A DNA stretch of 64,000 nt from Paenibacillus amylolyticus (GCF_001570725.1 NZ_BCNV01000011.1:248001-312000); one strand, 5' to 3'; counted from the first letter of the stretch, positions 15,676-22,596 are shown. Numbers and translations are program-made. The notes: a model not told the origin generated them from the sequence alone.

Positions 15676-15900
15676 ATGCCTGAACCGGATAAAACCGGCC
15701 GCCTTACAAGGTGGAGAAATAGTTGCCGATACCCTCCGAATCTATGTGAAGCGATGTGCCTGAGGAAGTTGCCGCTTCCCATCGCGAATGTTCAAAAGAA
15801 AGCCGGAACGTTGGCGCGAACCGGCGAAAGTAAATCAGTGTTAAAGGTCCGTATGGCGATCCTTCCGATTGGCGTCAGAAAGTACAGACTATCCGCATAG
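15676..15900 (+). CDS. Possible small basic protein from the SOS promoter
   Basis: A 74-residue, strongly basic frame that begins about ten bases after the predicted start of the SOS transcript. There is no clear ribosome binding site; an internal ATG at 15754 is an alternative start. Codon use in the second half (MRAIL-like part: KVRMAILPIGVRKYRLSA) looks plausible for the element. The transcript could instead be a regulatory RNA running toward the convergent genes at 15943-16838. A hairpin (ATCCGTCAG...ACGGAT, 15903-15929) without T-run follows. Confidence 0.3.
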   Translation: MPEPDKTGRLTRWRNSCRYPPNLCEAMCLRKLPLPIANVQKKAGTLARTGESKSVLKVRMAILPIGVRKYRLSA

Positions 15901-15942
15901 CGATCCGTCAGTTAGCGCTGGCGGTACGGATAAATAAGAGAA

Positions 15943-16209
15943 TTAGGCGATTGCTTCAACGGTTAGAGGAATTTTCGAGACAATGAATCCGAGGCCGGCC
16001 GCTTGTTCCAACGTGACATAAACTGTGTTCGCGATGGACCGGCGGTCTATTTTGGGTAGAATGCGGAAAAATGCGCCAGGTAACACAACGATCTGCTGGC
16101 GACGGCGGTTACTGTTAGGATGGAATGATTCGTCAATGAGCGTAACAATGAAGTTACCGGTGCGATGATCACGTACATAACCGATTTCGATTACTGTCGT
16201 TTGTTCCAT
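15943..16209 (-). CDS. Small beta-rich element protein
   Basis: An 88-residue protein (TVIEIGYVRDHRTGNFIVTL, IVVLPGAFFRILPK) that looks all-beta, with one short helix (LEQAAGLGF). ATG at 16209 follows AGGGGG. It is the third gene of a leftward unit that begins with the 43-residue coupled frame at 16838. The SOS transcript from 15632 would be antisense to it if it is not terminated. No family is recognised. Confidence 0.6.
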   Translation of the reverse strand: MEQTTVIEIGYVRDHRTGNFIVTLIDESFHPNSNRRRQQIVVLPGAFFRILPKIDRRSIANTVYVTLEQAAGLGFIVSKIPLTVEAIA

Positions 16210-16368
16210 GGATGCCCCCTAGCGTTTACAGTCCGCGTGACTATTAGTTTGAAAAGCAAGTAATAACCGTTACAGTACGTTGTTACATGATACATGCGGA
16301 AGTTCCGCGACCGTCCGGACTTAGTCCGTAGGTTTCGTCTGGCATCCGCGCACAGACTCATCAGGCGG

Positions 16369-16710
16369 TTATACTTGAAATTCGAACAATCCCGTCATTC
16401 CCCCGAGTACATCATCCGCCAGCCAATCAAGCGCGGTCCGACTCCGGAGCTTTTCAATAATCCTCGCTACGATTAATTCCGGATCGCCATCGACGTTCTG
16501 CGCGAGGTGAATACCGCATGTGGCCGCATCCTCAACGTAATAGCGCGTTAAGTGACCGAGTCTGATCGGGATGACGCGGACAAGGAATACGGTGCAGTGC
16601 GAGAGATAGACCGCGGTGTTGCTATTTACGAGCCAGGCCGGAGTTATTTCGTGGCTCTCCGCCTTTTCTTCCCACACGTGTAGGATGAACACTTTATCCG
16701 GCGTGCTCAT
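16369..16710 (-). CDS. Unknown element protein
   Basis: A 113-residue protein; ATG at 16710 follows AAGGAGAT and overlaps the stop of the 43-residue upstream frame (ATGA), so translation is coupled. It has strands (KVFILHVWEEK, TVFLVRVIPIRLG) and a helical C-terminal half (PELIVARIIEKLRSRTALDW). No family recognised. It belongs to the early leftward unit controlled by the tandem promoters facing the XRE regulator. Confidence 0.65.
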   Translation of the reverse strand: MSTPDKVFILHVWEEKAESHEITPAWLVNSNTAVYLSHCTVFLVRVIPIRLGHLTRYYVEDAATCGIHLAQNVDGDPELIVARIIEKLRSRTALDWLADDVLGGMTGLFEFQV

Positions 16711-16838
16711 GCTACGATCTCCTTCGTTATTATCAAAATGCAATATAGTGCGCGCAGAAGCTTGACGAACCGGCTGGCGTACTTGCTCGTTTCAATGTTG
16801 TTAGATGTACCTTTTGTACTATTAATAGTGAGTTGCAT
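16707..16838 (-). CDS. 43-residue leader-like small protein, coupled to the next gene
   Basis: ATG at 16838 follows AAGGGG by nine bases; the frame encodes 43 residues (MQLTINSTKGTSNNIETSKY at the start, ending LYCILIITKEIVA) and its TGA overlaps the next ATG as ATGA. The C-terminal half is hydrophobic with basic flanks and could insert in the membrane. The position directly behind the tandem promoters and the coupling support a real gene. Function unknown. Confidence 0.5.
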   Translation of the reverse strand: MQLTINSTKGTSNNIETSKYASRFVKLLRALYCILIITKEIVA

Positions 16839-16945
16839 ATTATGTATCCCCTTTTCGAATGAATTTTAAGAAACTCAGAACACGTTCATGCCGCGCATAC
16901 TATCGACGATGTTGCAGATTTTGAAACTGTTTGGTACGATAGTAC

Positions 16946-17032
16946 GTATAAGTTGTTAACGAGTTATCTTGTCAACTAGTTTACTTGATTATCAATATAC
17001 ACCCTACTTGTAACGTTGTCAACTAGTTTACT
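16946..17032 (-). promoter_or_regulatory. Tandem leftward promoters with repeated 17-bp operators
   Basis: TTGTCAACTAGTTTACT occurs at 16969-16985 and 17016-17032, 47 bp apart. Each copy contains a leftward -35 TTGACA. The upstream one pairs with TATATT (16999-16994) at 17 bp; the downstream one pairs less well with TTATAC at 18 bp. The adjacent XRE gene at 17056 is the natural candidate to bind these sites and repress the leftward early genes. Confidence 0.65.
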
Positions 17033-17055
17033 ACATTATTTTCGGAGGGATTTTC

Positions 17056-17280
17056 GTGGCTATTCGGTTCTCACTGGATAAGATAATGAAAGAACGCGGG
17101 CTCGAGCAAAAAGACATTGTTCATATCACCGGCATAAACCGTAACACTGTAAAGGCTCTAGCTTTAAATGCTAACGCGCGGATCGACTTCCCAACGCTGA
17201 ATACATTATGTACAAAGCTTGATGTACTGCCTGGCGATCTAATCGAATACATACCGGATGAAAACGAAAAGAGCCGTTAA
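17056..17280 (+). CDS. XRE/Cro-type regulator
   Basis: A 74-residue regulator with the HTH at residues 14-50 (LEQKDIVHITGINRNTVKAL) and the tail DVLPGDLIEYIPD typical of the short YozG/Cro-like group. GTG at 17056 follows GGAGGG. It faces away from the tandem leftward promoters with repeated operators, the arrangement of a lysis/lysogeny switch, so it is probably the repressor of the element's early genes. A terminator overlaps its stop. Confidence 0.85.
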   Translation: MAIRFSLDKIMKERGLEQKDIVHITGINRNTVKALALNANARIDFPTLNTLCTKLDVLPGDLIEYIPDENEKSR

Positions 17281-17297
17281 TATACGGCTCTTTCTTT
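17264..17297 (+). terminator. Terminator of the XRE gene
   Basis: AAAGAGCCGT...ACGGCTCTTTC followed by TTTTT; the stem includes the stop codon region. Confidence 0.75.
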
Positions 17298-17395
17298 TTA
17301 TGTGGATCTAACGTTGTTTAATGCTTCGGCTAGTGAGATTACTAGTGTGGATTATTCCTATCAAAGATGTTGAGTTGCATCCTTTGGAGGTTTTA

Positions 17396-18190
17396 TTATG
17401 ATACCTCTTCGTCACTTTCTGGGATATCAGGAACAAGTACATTATTGTTCTCGTAGTTCGCTATTGTGTAATCGTTATTAACGAACTTAGCTAATCCGTC
17501 TAAATCCGGAAACAAGGTGTAATAATTCATTCCTGAAAGCTTCAAATACATCTTTATATCTGATGCCAGTTCTTTAGGAATAATAATTTTCTCCAAGAAT
17601 TTTTTAGCTAGTAGTTGACCATTCCTTTCTTCCTCCAACGGAACCATACCATTCCCTTGTAGAGTGAAGACGCCTTGCTGTGCTACCATTCTTTTACTGT
17701 TTTTAGGAGGATAGATCGCAACAGTAGTATCATAGTTTGTATTTCTAATGTACTCTAAGTAGGACTCTTTCCTTGTTCCAGGTATTTTTAACCCATTGTA
17801 GCCTATGTTAAGTATATTTAATTTCGATGGTTTTAACACCCAAACGGCCGCATCCGAATTTTGATCCCAAGTAGAATATGCAAAAAAAAGGGCTACAGCA
17901 AATGAATCTGACCAATCTAAGAGCCTTGTTCTTACTCCGTGGTGTTGCATGACGTAGAGAAGATCCCAATCTTCCTTTCCATGTTCCATGTGGCCCATTC
18001 CTTTGAACACATGATAATAAGTTATTTCATTCTTGAGTACATCTTCGTAACTATTTGCCCCTCTAAATATGCCAGAGTTTAATTTATAATCTGAGCTACT
18101 CATCCCCCTAAACCATGTAAACCCGCCATTACTATCGCTAATCTGCCTTACTCTATTAAGGATTTCAATCCACTCTCTGGAAAAGTCCAT
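17396..18190 (-). CDS. FRG-domain protein (possible defence or cargo gene)
   Basis: A 264-residue protein of the FRG-domain family: FTWFRGM (F-R-G at 27-29), MQHHGVRTRLLDWSDS (81-96) and KRMVAQQGVF (about 166-175) are the three family signatures. FRG proteins are common in mobile elements and defence islands; the biochemical activity is not established. ATG at 18190 follows AAAGGGAG. It is a stand-alone leftward gene with lower G+C than the element's operon, so it is probably cargo acquired separately, perhaps protecting the host from other phages. This function is inference. Confidence 0.8.
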   Translation of the reverse strand: MDFSREWIEILNRVRQISDSNGGFTWFRGMSSSDYKLNSGIFRGANSYEDVLKNEITYYHVFKGMGHMEHGKEDWDLLYVMQHHGVRTRLLDWSDSFAVALFFAYSTWDQNSDAAVWVLKPSKLNILNIGYNGLKIPGTRKESYLEYIRNTNYDTTVAIYPPKNSKRMVAQQGVFTLQGNGMVPLEEERNGQLLAKKFLEKIIIPKELASDIKMYLKLSGMNYYTLFPDLDGLAKFVNNDYTIANYENNNVLVPDIPESDEEVS

Positions 18191-18217
18191 CTTCGCATCT
18201 CCCTTTATCCCACATAT

Positions 18218-18397
18218 TTAAACGTACACATTCCGCGCACATAACGTTCGCCCTTCACCGCAACGCTCATTTCCGTAAACACCGCTTCCTACGAGCTCCG
18301 CGCCGATAAATATAACGATGGGCGTCCGGTCCCTTTGCGCGGCGTATAGTTGAATGTCGGATGTCAGCGGTCGCATTAAGCGGGGATTAGTTCGCAT
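18218..18397 (-). CDS. Small element protein
   Basis: A 59-residue protein; ATG at 18397 follows AAAGGACT. It has a strand-rich core (RTPIVIFIGAELVGSGVYG) and ends with C-x13-C... pattern RCGEGRTLCARNVYV. A longer frame from TTG at 18451 lacks a site. The ending resembles the doubtful 38-residue frame at 6622. No family recognised. Confidence 0.5.
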   Translation of the reverse strand: MRTNPRLMRPLTSDIQLYAAQRDRTPIVIFIGAELVGSGVYGNERCGEGRTLCARNVYV

Positions 18398-18494
18398 GAG
18401 GCGTAGTCCTTTCGTTGTGGGTTGCGTATGTACTTCGACAAATTGGTGCAAATTTCCTGCTGCTACTCGGCGTCAATATCGAAGGAGTGAACGC

Positions 18495-18692
18495 GTGATC
18501 AGACGGATACTCGATAACCTATACGTTCAGCACGTATTATTCGGACTCATATTCGCGACGGTACTATACGTGTGGTTTCCGTTACCGTTTCCGCCTAACA
18601 CGTTTTGGATGATCGTAATAGCATGGCCGCTTATCGTAGCGTTGTGGTTTTACGCGTTCATCAACGGGACAATTCCCGGAATGAATTTGTAA
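18495..18692 (+). CDS. Small membrane protein with two transmembrane segments
   Basis: A 65-residue protein; GTG at 18495 follows GAAGGAG. Two hydrophobic segments (VLFGLIFATVLYVWFPLPF and MIVIAWPLIVALWFYAF) are joined by a short loop, with a basic N-terminus. Size and topology fit a holin, an immunity protein or a toxin, but sequence does not decide. It lies rightward between the FRG gene and the toxin locus. Confidence 0.6.
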   Translation: MIRRILDNLYVQHVLFGLIFATVLYVWFPLPFPPNTFWMIVIAWPLIVALWFYAFINGTIPGMNL

Positions 18693-18991
18693 GAGAACGG
18701 GAGTATTCGAGAGATATACGGAGTACGTTGTTTTATCGCGAAAGTTAGAAAGCCCGGTCTAAATACCTACGAAGTTGGAGTTTTTCTACAAGTTGGATAA
18801 ATTTTTATTCAATACGTGGAAAAACTTCTACATTTAAAGGATTTCGCGAGTAGTAGTAAAAATGCTCTGATAAGCGAAATCGCCGAATTTGCACTTTGAA
18901 AGAAACATGCTAGTCCACTTATACTACGGAGGTGTCAACGAGTTAGTAGAAGCATCGCTATCATATTTTGTTCCCCTTTTTATGCGAACAT
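18693..18991. other. AT-rich gap before the toxin locus
   Basis: No gene is visible. Two partly complementary strings (GGAGTTTTTCTAC near 18779 and GGAAAAACTTCTAC near 18821) may form a hairpin; the rest shows nothing clear. Confidence 0.35.
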
Positions 18992-19019
18992 TTGACCAAC
19001 ATAGAATCTACTGTATAAT
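18992..19019 (+). promoter_or_regulatory. Promoter of the holin-like toxin
   Basis: TTGACC (18992-18997) and TATAAT (19014-19019) with 16 bp between, 29 bases upstream of the toxin ATG. Confidence 0.65.
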
Positions 19020-19047
19020 TTTAGAATAGAGATGGGAGGTGATTTAA

Positions 19048-19134
19048 ATGAGTACATACGAAGCCCTCACGATCATGTTGCAGTTTGGATTAGTTATTAT
19101 TGGTCTTCTTTCCCTGACACAAAAAAAGCGATAG
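19048..19134 (+). CDS. Type I toxin, holin-like small membrane peptide
   Basis: A 28-residue peptide: MSTYEALTIM, then a transmembrane segment (LQFGLVIIGLLSL) and a basic tail TQKKR. The M-x-T-Y-E-A-L start, single membrane span and lysine tail are those of the putative holin-like toxin family of Bacillota type I systems. ATG at 19048 follows GGGAGGTGA. The lysine codons AAA AAA double as the U-run of a leftward terminator, as expected for an antisense antitoxin. It would depolarise the membrane if not silenced and probably stabilises the element. Confidence 0.8.
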   Translation: MSTYEALTIMLQFGLVIIGLLSLTQKKR

Positions 19135-19171
19135 CCTCCCCGCCAAGAGCTGCTACCGCGATCACTACTCA
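19121..19171 (-). ncRNA. Probable antisense antitoxin RNA
   Basis: On the minus strand GCGGTAGC (19159-19152) and GCTATCGC (19135-19128) pair and are followed by seven T (19127-19121), a good intrinsic terminator that lies inside the toxin 3' end. A leftward promoter TTGCGT (19206-19201) and TATGAT (19183-19178), 17 bp apart, would start a short RNA complementary to the toxin mRNA. The arrangement is that of convergent type I systems such as Fst or TxpA/RatA; the exact start is uncertain. Confidence 0.5.
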
Positions 19172-19213
19172 GTAATTATCATAAACCTTACCGCCAACAC
19201 ACGCAAGACCCGG

Positions 19214-19245
19214 GACGCAGTCTATTCCAAAGCTGCGTCTTTTTC
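19214..19245 (+). terminator. Terminator of the toxin mRNA
   Basis: GACGCAG and CTGCGTC pair around a 12-base loop and are followed by TTTTTC on the plus strand. The toxin mRNA would be about 220 nt. Confidence 0.7.
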
Positions 19246-19288
19246 TGTCTACTTGCGGAATCGTGCTGCGCGGAACCTCCTACGCCTA

Positions 19289-19897
19289 TTACTTCGTCTC
19301 ACCTACGAGCTTAAACGTCCCGCCCGTCGACTCACCAATGTTATAATTTTGAACCGTGAGCTGTACGAATGTGGAATCGTTCCAGGCTGGCCCGTCCGAA
19401 GCCGTAGCGTAATAGTCTTTTACTGCTTTGATAATCCCGTCAGATTTAGCGCGCACCTCGCGATCAGAAAGTTCATAAGCACCTTTACTTTTGTACGCGA
19501 GAGCCAGACTAGGCTGGTTTTCCACATCAATTACTACATTGCTAAGGTTACCGTCATATCCCCAACTGAATCTAACTTTGTTTACGACGAAATCATCCGT
19601 AACAATTCCGTCCTCGATGTCGTGGGCCATTGCCGTTAAGTATGTAAGTTTGCGGTATCTTTCTTGCTCAGTGTTGAAAGCTGTTTGTGCATCTGTAGCT
19701 TTTTGTAATGCATCATTTTTCTCCGAAAGGGATGCAATTTTCTCGGAAAGCTGATTAGTCTTGTTTATTAATTCTGAATTCTGAACAAATAAATAAATGG
19801 ATGCAGAGACGGCTACAACCGATATTCCCAATGCTATTGCAGCTAATACGTTAAGTCGCGGCTTGGGTTTGATTTCTGATGAAGTTAATTCGTCCAT
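19289..19897 (-). CDS. Membrane-anchored coiled-coil element protein
   Basis: A 202-residue protein with a cytoplasmic N-terminus, one transmembrane segment (residues 17-40, NVLAAIALGISVVAVSASIY), a coiled coil (about 41-80, KTNQLSEKIASLSEKNDALQ) and an extracytoplasmic domain with strands (VVNKVRFSWGYDG, VVIDVENQPSLAL, FVQLTVQNYNIG). ATG at 19897 is preceded by GGAGAG. It looks like a surface-exposed cargo protein of the element, maybe a superinfection-exclusion type protein, but no family is recognised. It lies alone between the toxin locus and the recombinases. Confidence 0.65.
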   Translation of the reverse strand: MDELTSSEIKPKPRLNVLAAIALGISVVAVSASIYLFVQNSELINKTNQLSEKIASLSEKNDALQKATDAQTAFNTEQERYRKLTYLTAMAHDIEDGIVTDDFVVNKVRFSWGYDGNLSNVVIDVENQPSLALAYKSKGAYELSDREVRAKSDGIIKAVKDYYATASDGPAWNDSTFVQLTVQNYNIGESTGGTFKLVGETK

Positions 19898-19971
19898 TAT
19901 GTACCTTCTCTCCTGTAATTTCGTAGTTCTATTCTACTATGTGCAGGAAAATTTTACTATATAGAAACGAC

Positions 19972-20015
19972 AAAAAAAATGCAGTCCTCAACGGAATCTC
20001 TCCCGCGAGAACTGC
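19972..20015 (-). terminator. Terminator of the recombinase operon
   Basis: GCAGTTCTC and GAGGACTGC pair on the minus strand and are followed by ATTTTTTTTG. Confidence 0.8.
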
Positions 20016-20023
20016 GCCTAATT

Positions 20024-20983
20024 TCATTCTTCGTCTTCCTCAACGTTAATCTTCGTTAACCTCTTCCTCTTCGGTTCCTCGTCCGTGATCTTATTTAGCG
20101 GTGAAGTCTTCGCATGTTCAACCTTCAAGTCATCGTTAATCAACGCAACATATCGCTTAGTCATCTCCATCGTCGTATGGCCTAGCGTCTTTTGTACCGC
20201 GAAGGTAGATGAGCCGTTACGGATCGACTCCAGCGCGTAAATATGCCGCAGATCATAGGGCCGAATGTGGACGCCAATCTTCTTGCTGTGCCGCTCAAGT
20301 CGGTCCCCCCATACATGACGATTCAGCGCGTTCCCTTCATTCGTACAAAATATCGGAACCTTGTCCGCCCAACTCAGCGGCCGCGCACGTATTAGCCTGC
20401 TCATCGCCTTAATCGTCGCGTCAGATATCGGAAGATCGCGGGACCGCCGCGTCTTCGCCGTTAATGCCGTAACGTGGATCTCGCGAGCCTTGGGACGGAA
20501 GTTGCTCGGTAACAGCGCTAGGGCTTCCGATGGACGAATACCGGTATCTAGCGTCAATAAGATTAACGCGTAGTCACGTAGGCCGACGAATGTTGACCGG
20601 TCCGGCACCTTTAGTAATTCGCGGAGAACTTCAATATCAACGCTAACCCGGCGGCCTTCTTCATAACGCTTTTTAAGCTTGGCAATGGGGTTATCTCTAA
20701 CATAGTTATTTTCTACGCACCAACTCAGGAATGAACGCAGATACACAAGACGGCTATTGTACGTTGCTGGCGCTATCTCCGGTTGCGCGAGGTGGTCGTA
20801 CAGCATCGATTTTAGATTATGTGGAGAATCCCAAGCCGTAGGATAGCGCGACATAAAGAGATTCATGCTCTGCCGATAATCTTTGATCGTTTGTTTACTC
20901 AACCCCTGAACTCGTTTCCAGTTAAGAAACTCATTAAGACATTCTTCCCACATTCGGATTTTGAGCCGATCTCGTTTTCTCAT
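20024..20983 (-). CDS. Tyrosine recombinase 2 of the element
   Basis: A 319-residue XerC/D-type integrase. A SAM-like core-binding domain (about 10-105, FLNWKRVQGLSKQTIKDYRQ) precedes the catalytic domain with Arg in DTGIRPSEAL, RPYDLRHIYA, LGHTTMEMTKRYVAL (nucleophile Tyr in KRY). The first His of the H-x-x-R box is Tyr here (YDLR), seen in some active integrases. ATG at 20983 overlaps the end of recombinase 1 by four bases. The C-terminal KRKRLTKINVEEDEE tail is charged. Two recombinases in series may act as a heteromeric pair for integration and excision, as in other tandem-recombinase elements. Confidence 0.9.
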   Translation of the reverse strand: MRKRDRLKIRMWEECLNEFLNWKRVQGLSKQTIKDYRQSMNLFMSRYPTAWDSPHNLKSMLYDHLAQPEIAPATYNSRLVYLRSFLSWCVENNYVRDNPIAKLKKRYEEGRRVSVDIEVLRELLKVPDRSTFVGLRDYALILLTLDTGIRPSEALALLPSNFRPKAREIHVTALTAKTRRSRDLPISDATIKAMSRLIRARPLSWADKVPIFCTNEGNALNRHVWGDRLERHSKKIGVHIRPYDLRHIYALESIRNGSSTFAVQKTLGHTTMEMTKRYVALINDDLKVEHAKTSPLNKITDEEPKRKRLTKINVEEDEE

Positions 20984-22020
20984 CTGTCTGCTCGATTCTT
21001 AATAAATTTACTCGTAGGAGAGAATTGATCGTGACTACGCCGAACATCTTCCGTATCCATCTGAATATATCTGCGCATGGTGCGAATATCAGACCATCCG
21101 CCCATCTTCTGAATAGTAAACGGATCAGCTCCGTTAATGACCATAGCTCGCGCCCATGTATGCCGATATACGTGCGCGGTCATCTTCTTCCCTTCAACGC
21201 CCGCCTTCTCACCGTGATACTTCAACCTCTTATTAAATTGGTTCGCCGATACTGGGTCACCGAAGCATGAAAGGAATATCCGATCCGTAGTAAAGTGCTG
21301 TCTGTTTTCCTCTATAAGCTGCAGAAGTAACTTCGCCACTGCCGCGGAGAACGGAACCATGCGCGGCTTACGGTTTTTATTGGCCTCACCGGATAAAGTA
21401 ATAAACCGCGTCTGAAAGTCGATATCCCCAATACGCAGACCGAGCATTTCGGATACGCGGCAGCCACTATCGAGCATCAGCATAATACCTACATAATCGC
21501 GGAATCCGACGAAGTCCCTCCGATTCGGTTGTGCTAAGATGGCAATAATCTCAGCATCCGTCAGACAATTCGTTAAGTCTACGTCTTGGCGCAGCAACTT
21601 CACTTTGCTTATCGGGTTAAACTCGATTAAGTCATCGCGCTCAAGCTGATTGAAGATCGCCTTTAGTGTACGTATACGAATGTTAATAGTCGTATCCGAT
21701 AAACCTATACGTTGCCCCTCCGTTGGTATGTGCTTATGCCCTTCGTATCGGACTCGATCGTACTTCATATACGAAATGTGGTCGCGAATAGTGCTGACCT
21801 CGATATGCTCAATCAACGTGATATCCGGATGAAACTCATTAAGCCATTTCACGAAGTATCCGTAATGTTTCGTGTAATCCTTAAGGGTGCTTTCGCGTAA
21901 ACCCTCCACTTTCTTCGCGTTGGTTACAAAATCCAGTGCTTGCTCTAATGTAAGCTCCGGGAACAACTTTACATCACGCGCGCCGACCGGGGCACGTCGT
22001 TCTCGTTTCGTTAACGCCAT
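20980..22020 (-). CDS. Tyrosine recombinase 1 of the element
   Basis: A 346-residue phage-type integrase. The core-binding domain covers about 20-130 (LEQALDFVTNAKKVEGLRES) and the catalytic domain has Arg in DSGCRVSEML, the H-x-x-R box in HVYRHTWA, a second box GGWSD (Trp in place of His, common) and the Tyr in MRRYIQMD. The ATG follows GGAGGT which lies in the 3' arm of a terminator-like hairpin (22029-22074), so translation or transcription can be held off. It is 220 bp from attR, as usual for the integrase of a site-specific element. Confidence 0.9.
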   Translation of the reverse strand: MALTKRERRAPVGARDVKLFPELTLEQALDFVTNAKKVEGLRESTLKDYTKHYGYFVKWLNEFHPDITLIEHIEVSTIRDHISYMKYDRVRYEGHKHIPTEGQRIGLSDTTINIRIRTLKAIFNQLERDDLIEFNPISKVKLLRQDVDLTNCLTDAEIIAILAQPNRRDFVGFRDYVGIMLMLDSGCRVSEMLGLRIGDIDFQTRFITLSGEANKNRKPRMVPFSAAVAKLLLQLIEENRQHFTTDRIFLSCFGDPVSANQFNKRLKYHGEKAGVEGKKMTAHVYRHTWARAMVINGADPFTIQKMGGWSDIRTMRRYIQMDTEDVRRSHDQFSPTSKFIKNRADR

Positions 22021-22028
22021 AACAAAAA

Positions 22029-22074
22029 GACCTCCATAACGTAATTAGTACGAAACTAATACGTCATAGAGGTC
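22029..22074 (-). promoter_or_regulatory. Terminator-like hairpin covering the integrase ribosome binding site
   Basis: On the minus strand GACCTCTATGACGTATTAGT pairs with ACTAATTACGTTATGGAGGTC (one bulge) around TTCGT and is followed by TTTTTG. The 3' arm contains the GGAGGT that serves recombinase 1. Read-through from erpA across attR would meet this structure first. Confidence 0.65.
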
Positions 22075-22239
22075 GTGATTCACAACCCTGAAATGCAATT
22101 TCAAGGATTGATAACGTTCATCGTCCGGGGTTGTTAACCTACCGAAATACCTGCGCAATTCACAATCTGCACCGTTAAGGCTACCGTTACAGGCTTGCGT
22201 CCGTCATCCGTTACCGAATGCGCTCAAACCCGCGTCAGA

Positions 22240-22596
22240 CTAACAATCCTTATCAGGCACACCCGCATCTTCCTTCGTACGGAAAGAAGATCCGCAGCCA
22301 CATGTGGCTACTGCGTTCGGGTTATGAATGGTGAACCCACCCGTCATGCCGGACTCTTCAAAATCAATTTCAAGTCCATTCAGGTATTTCAGGTTTTCCT
22401 TCTCGACTACAACCTTCATGTTCTGAATATCCATATACAGGTCCTCATCGGACTCTTTATCGTCAAAGCCCATGGCGTACGAAAATCCGGTGCATCCGCC
22501 CGGTGCTACGCCAAGACGGAGGAACATACCAGGTGTCTCTTGCTGTGCAAGCATCTCTTTCAATCTGTCAGCAGCCGTTTCGCTGATGTTAATCAT
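22240..22596 (-). CDS. erpA: Iron-sulfur cluster insertion protein (HesB/IscA type), 3' tail supplied by the element
   Basis: A 118-residue A-type Fe-S carrier that takes clusters from the SUF machinery to apoproteins in the cytosol. Cys35 (GGCTGFSY), Cys99 and Cys101 (ATCGCGSSF) are the three cluster ligands. ATG at 22596 follows AAGGAGAG. The element is inserted within codons 88-97, so residues from about 97 on, including Cys99 and Cys101, are encoded by element DNA; the displaced host tail (EET instead of EDA at residues 109-111) remains at 5668-5763. The reconstructed protein is full length and has all motifs, so it is most likely functional. Confidence 0.93.
   Translation of the reverse strand: MINISETAADRLKEMLAQQETPGMFLRLGVAPGGCTGFSYAMGFDDKESDEDLYMDIQNMKVVVEKENLKYLNGLEIDFEESGMTGGFTIHNPNAVATCGCGSSFRTKEDAGVPDKDC
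22307..22335. repeat. attR core (29-bp direct repeat)
   Basis: Identical to 5735-5763. It lies inside erpA codons 88-97. Confidence 0.85.

Larger units (their letters stand above)
5735..22335. mobile_element. Integrated phage-derived element (satellite-like), about 16.6 kb
   Basis: It is bounded by the 29-bp att repeats in the erpA 3' end, with two overlapping tyrosine recombinase genes next to attR. Its content is phage-like: TerS-like HTH, DUF2577, tape-measure protein, a RepL-like protein, Cro/CI regulators, a LexA-controlled promoter, a type I toxin and many small genes without clear relatives. Codon and base use (many GCG, CGC and TCCGC strings) differ visibly from the flanking genome. 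It lacks recognisable capsid, portal, large terminase, tail tube, holin and endolysin genes. It could be a phage satellite, a decayed prophage or a phage-plasmid that integrates; the intact-looking tightly packed operon argues against simple decay. Confidence 0.85.

Noticed and set aside
5735..22335. Integrative conjugative element
   Set aside because: No relaxase, coupling protein or VirB4-type ATPase is visible among the frames.
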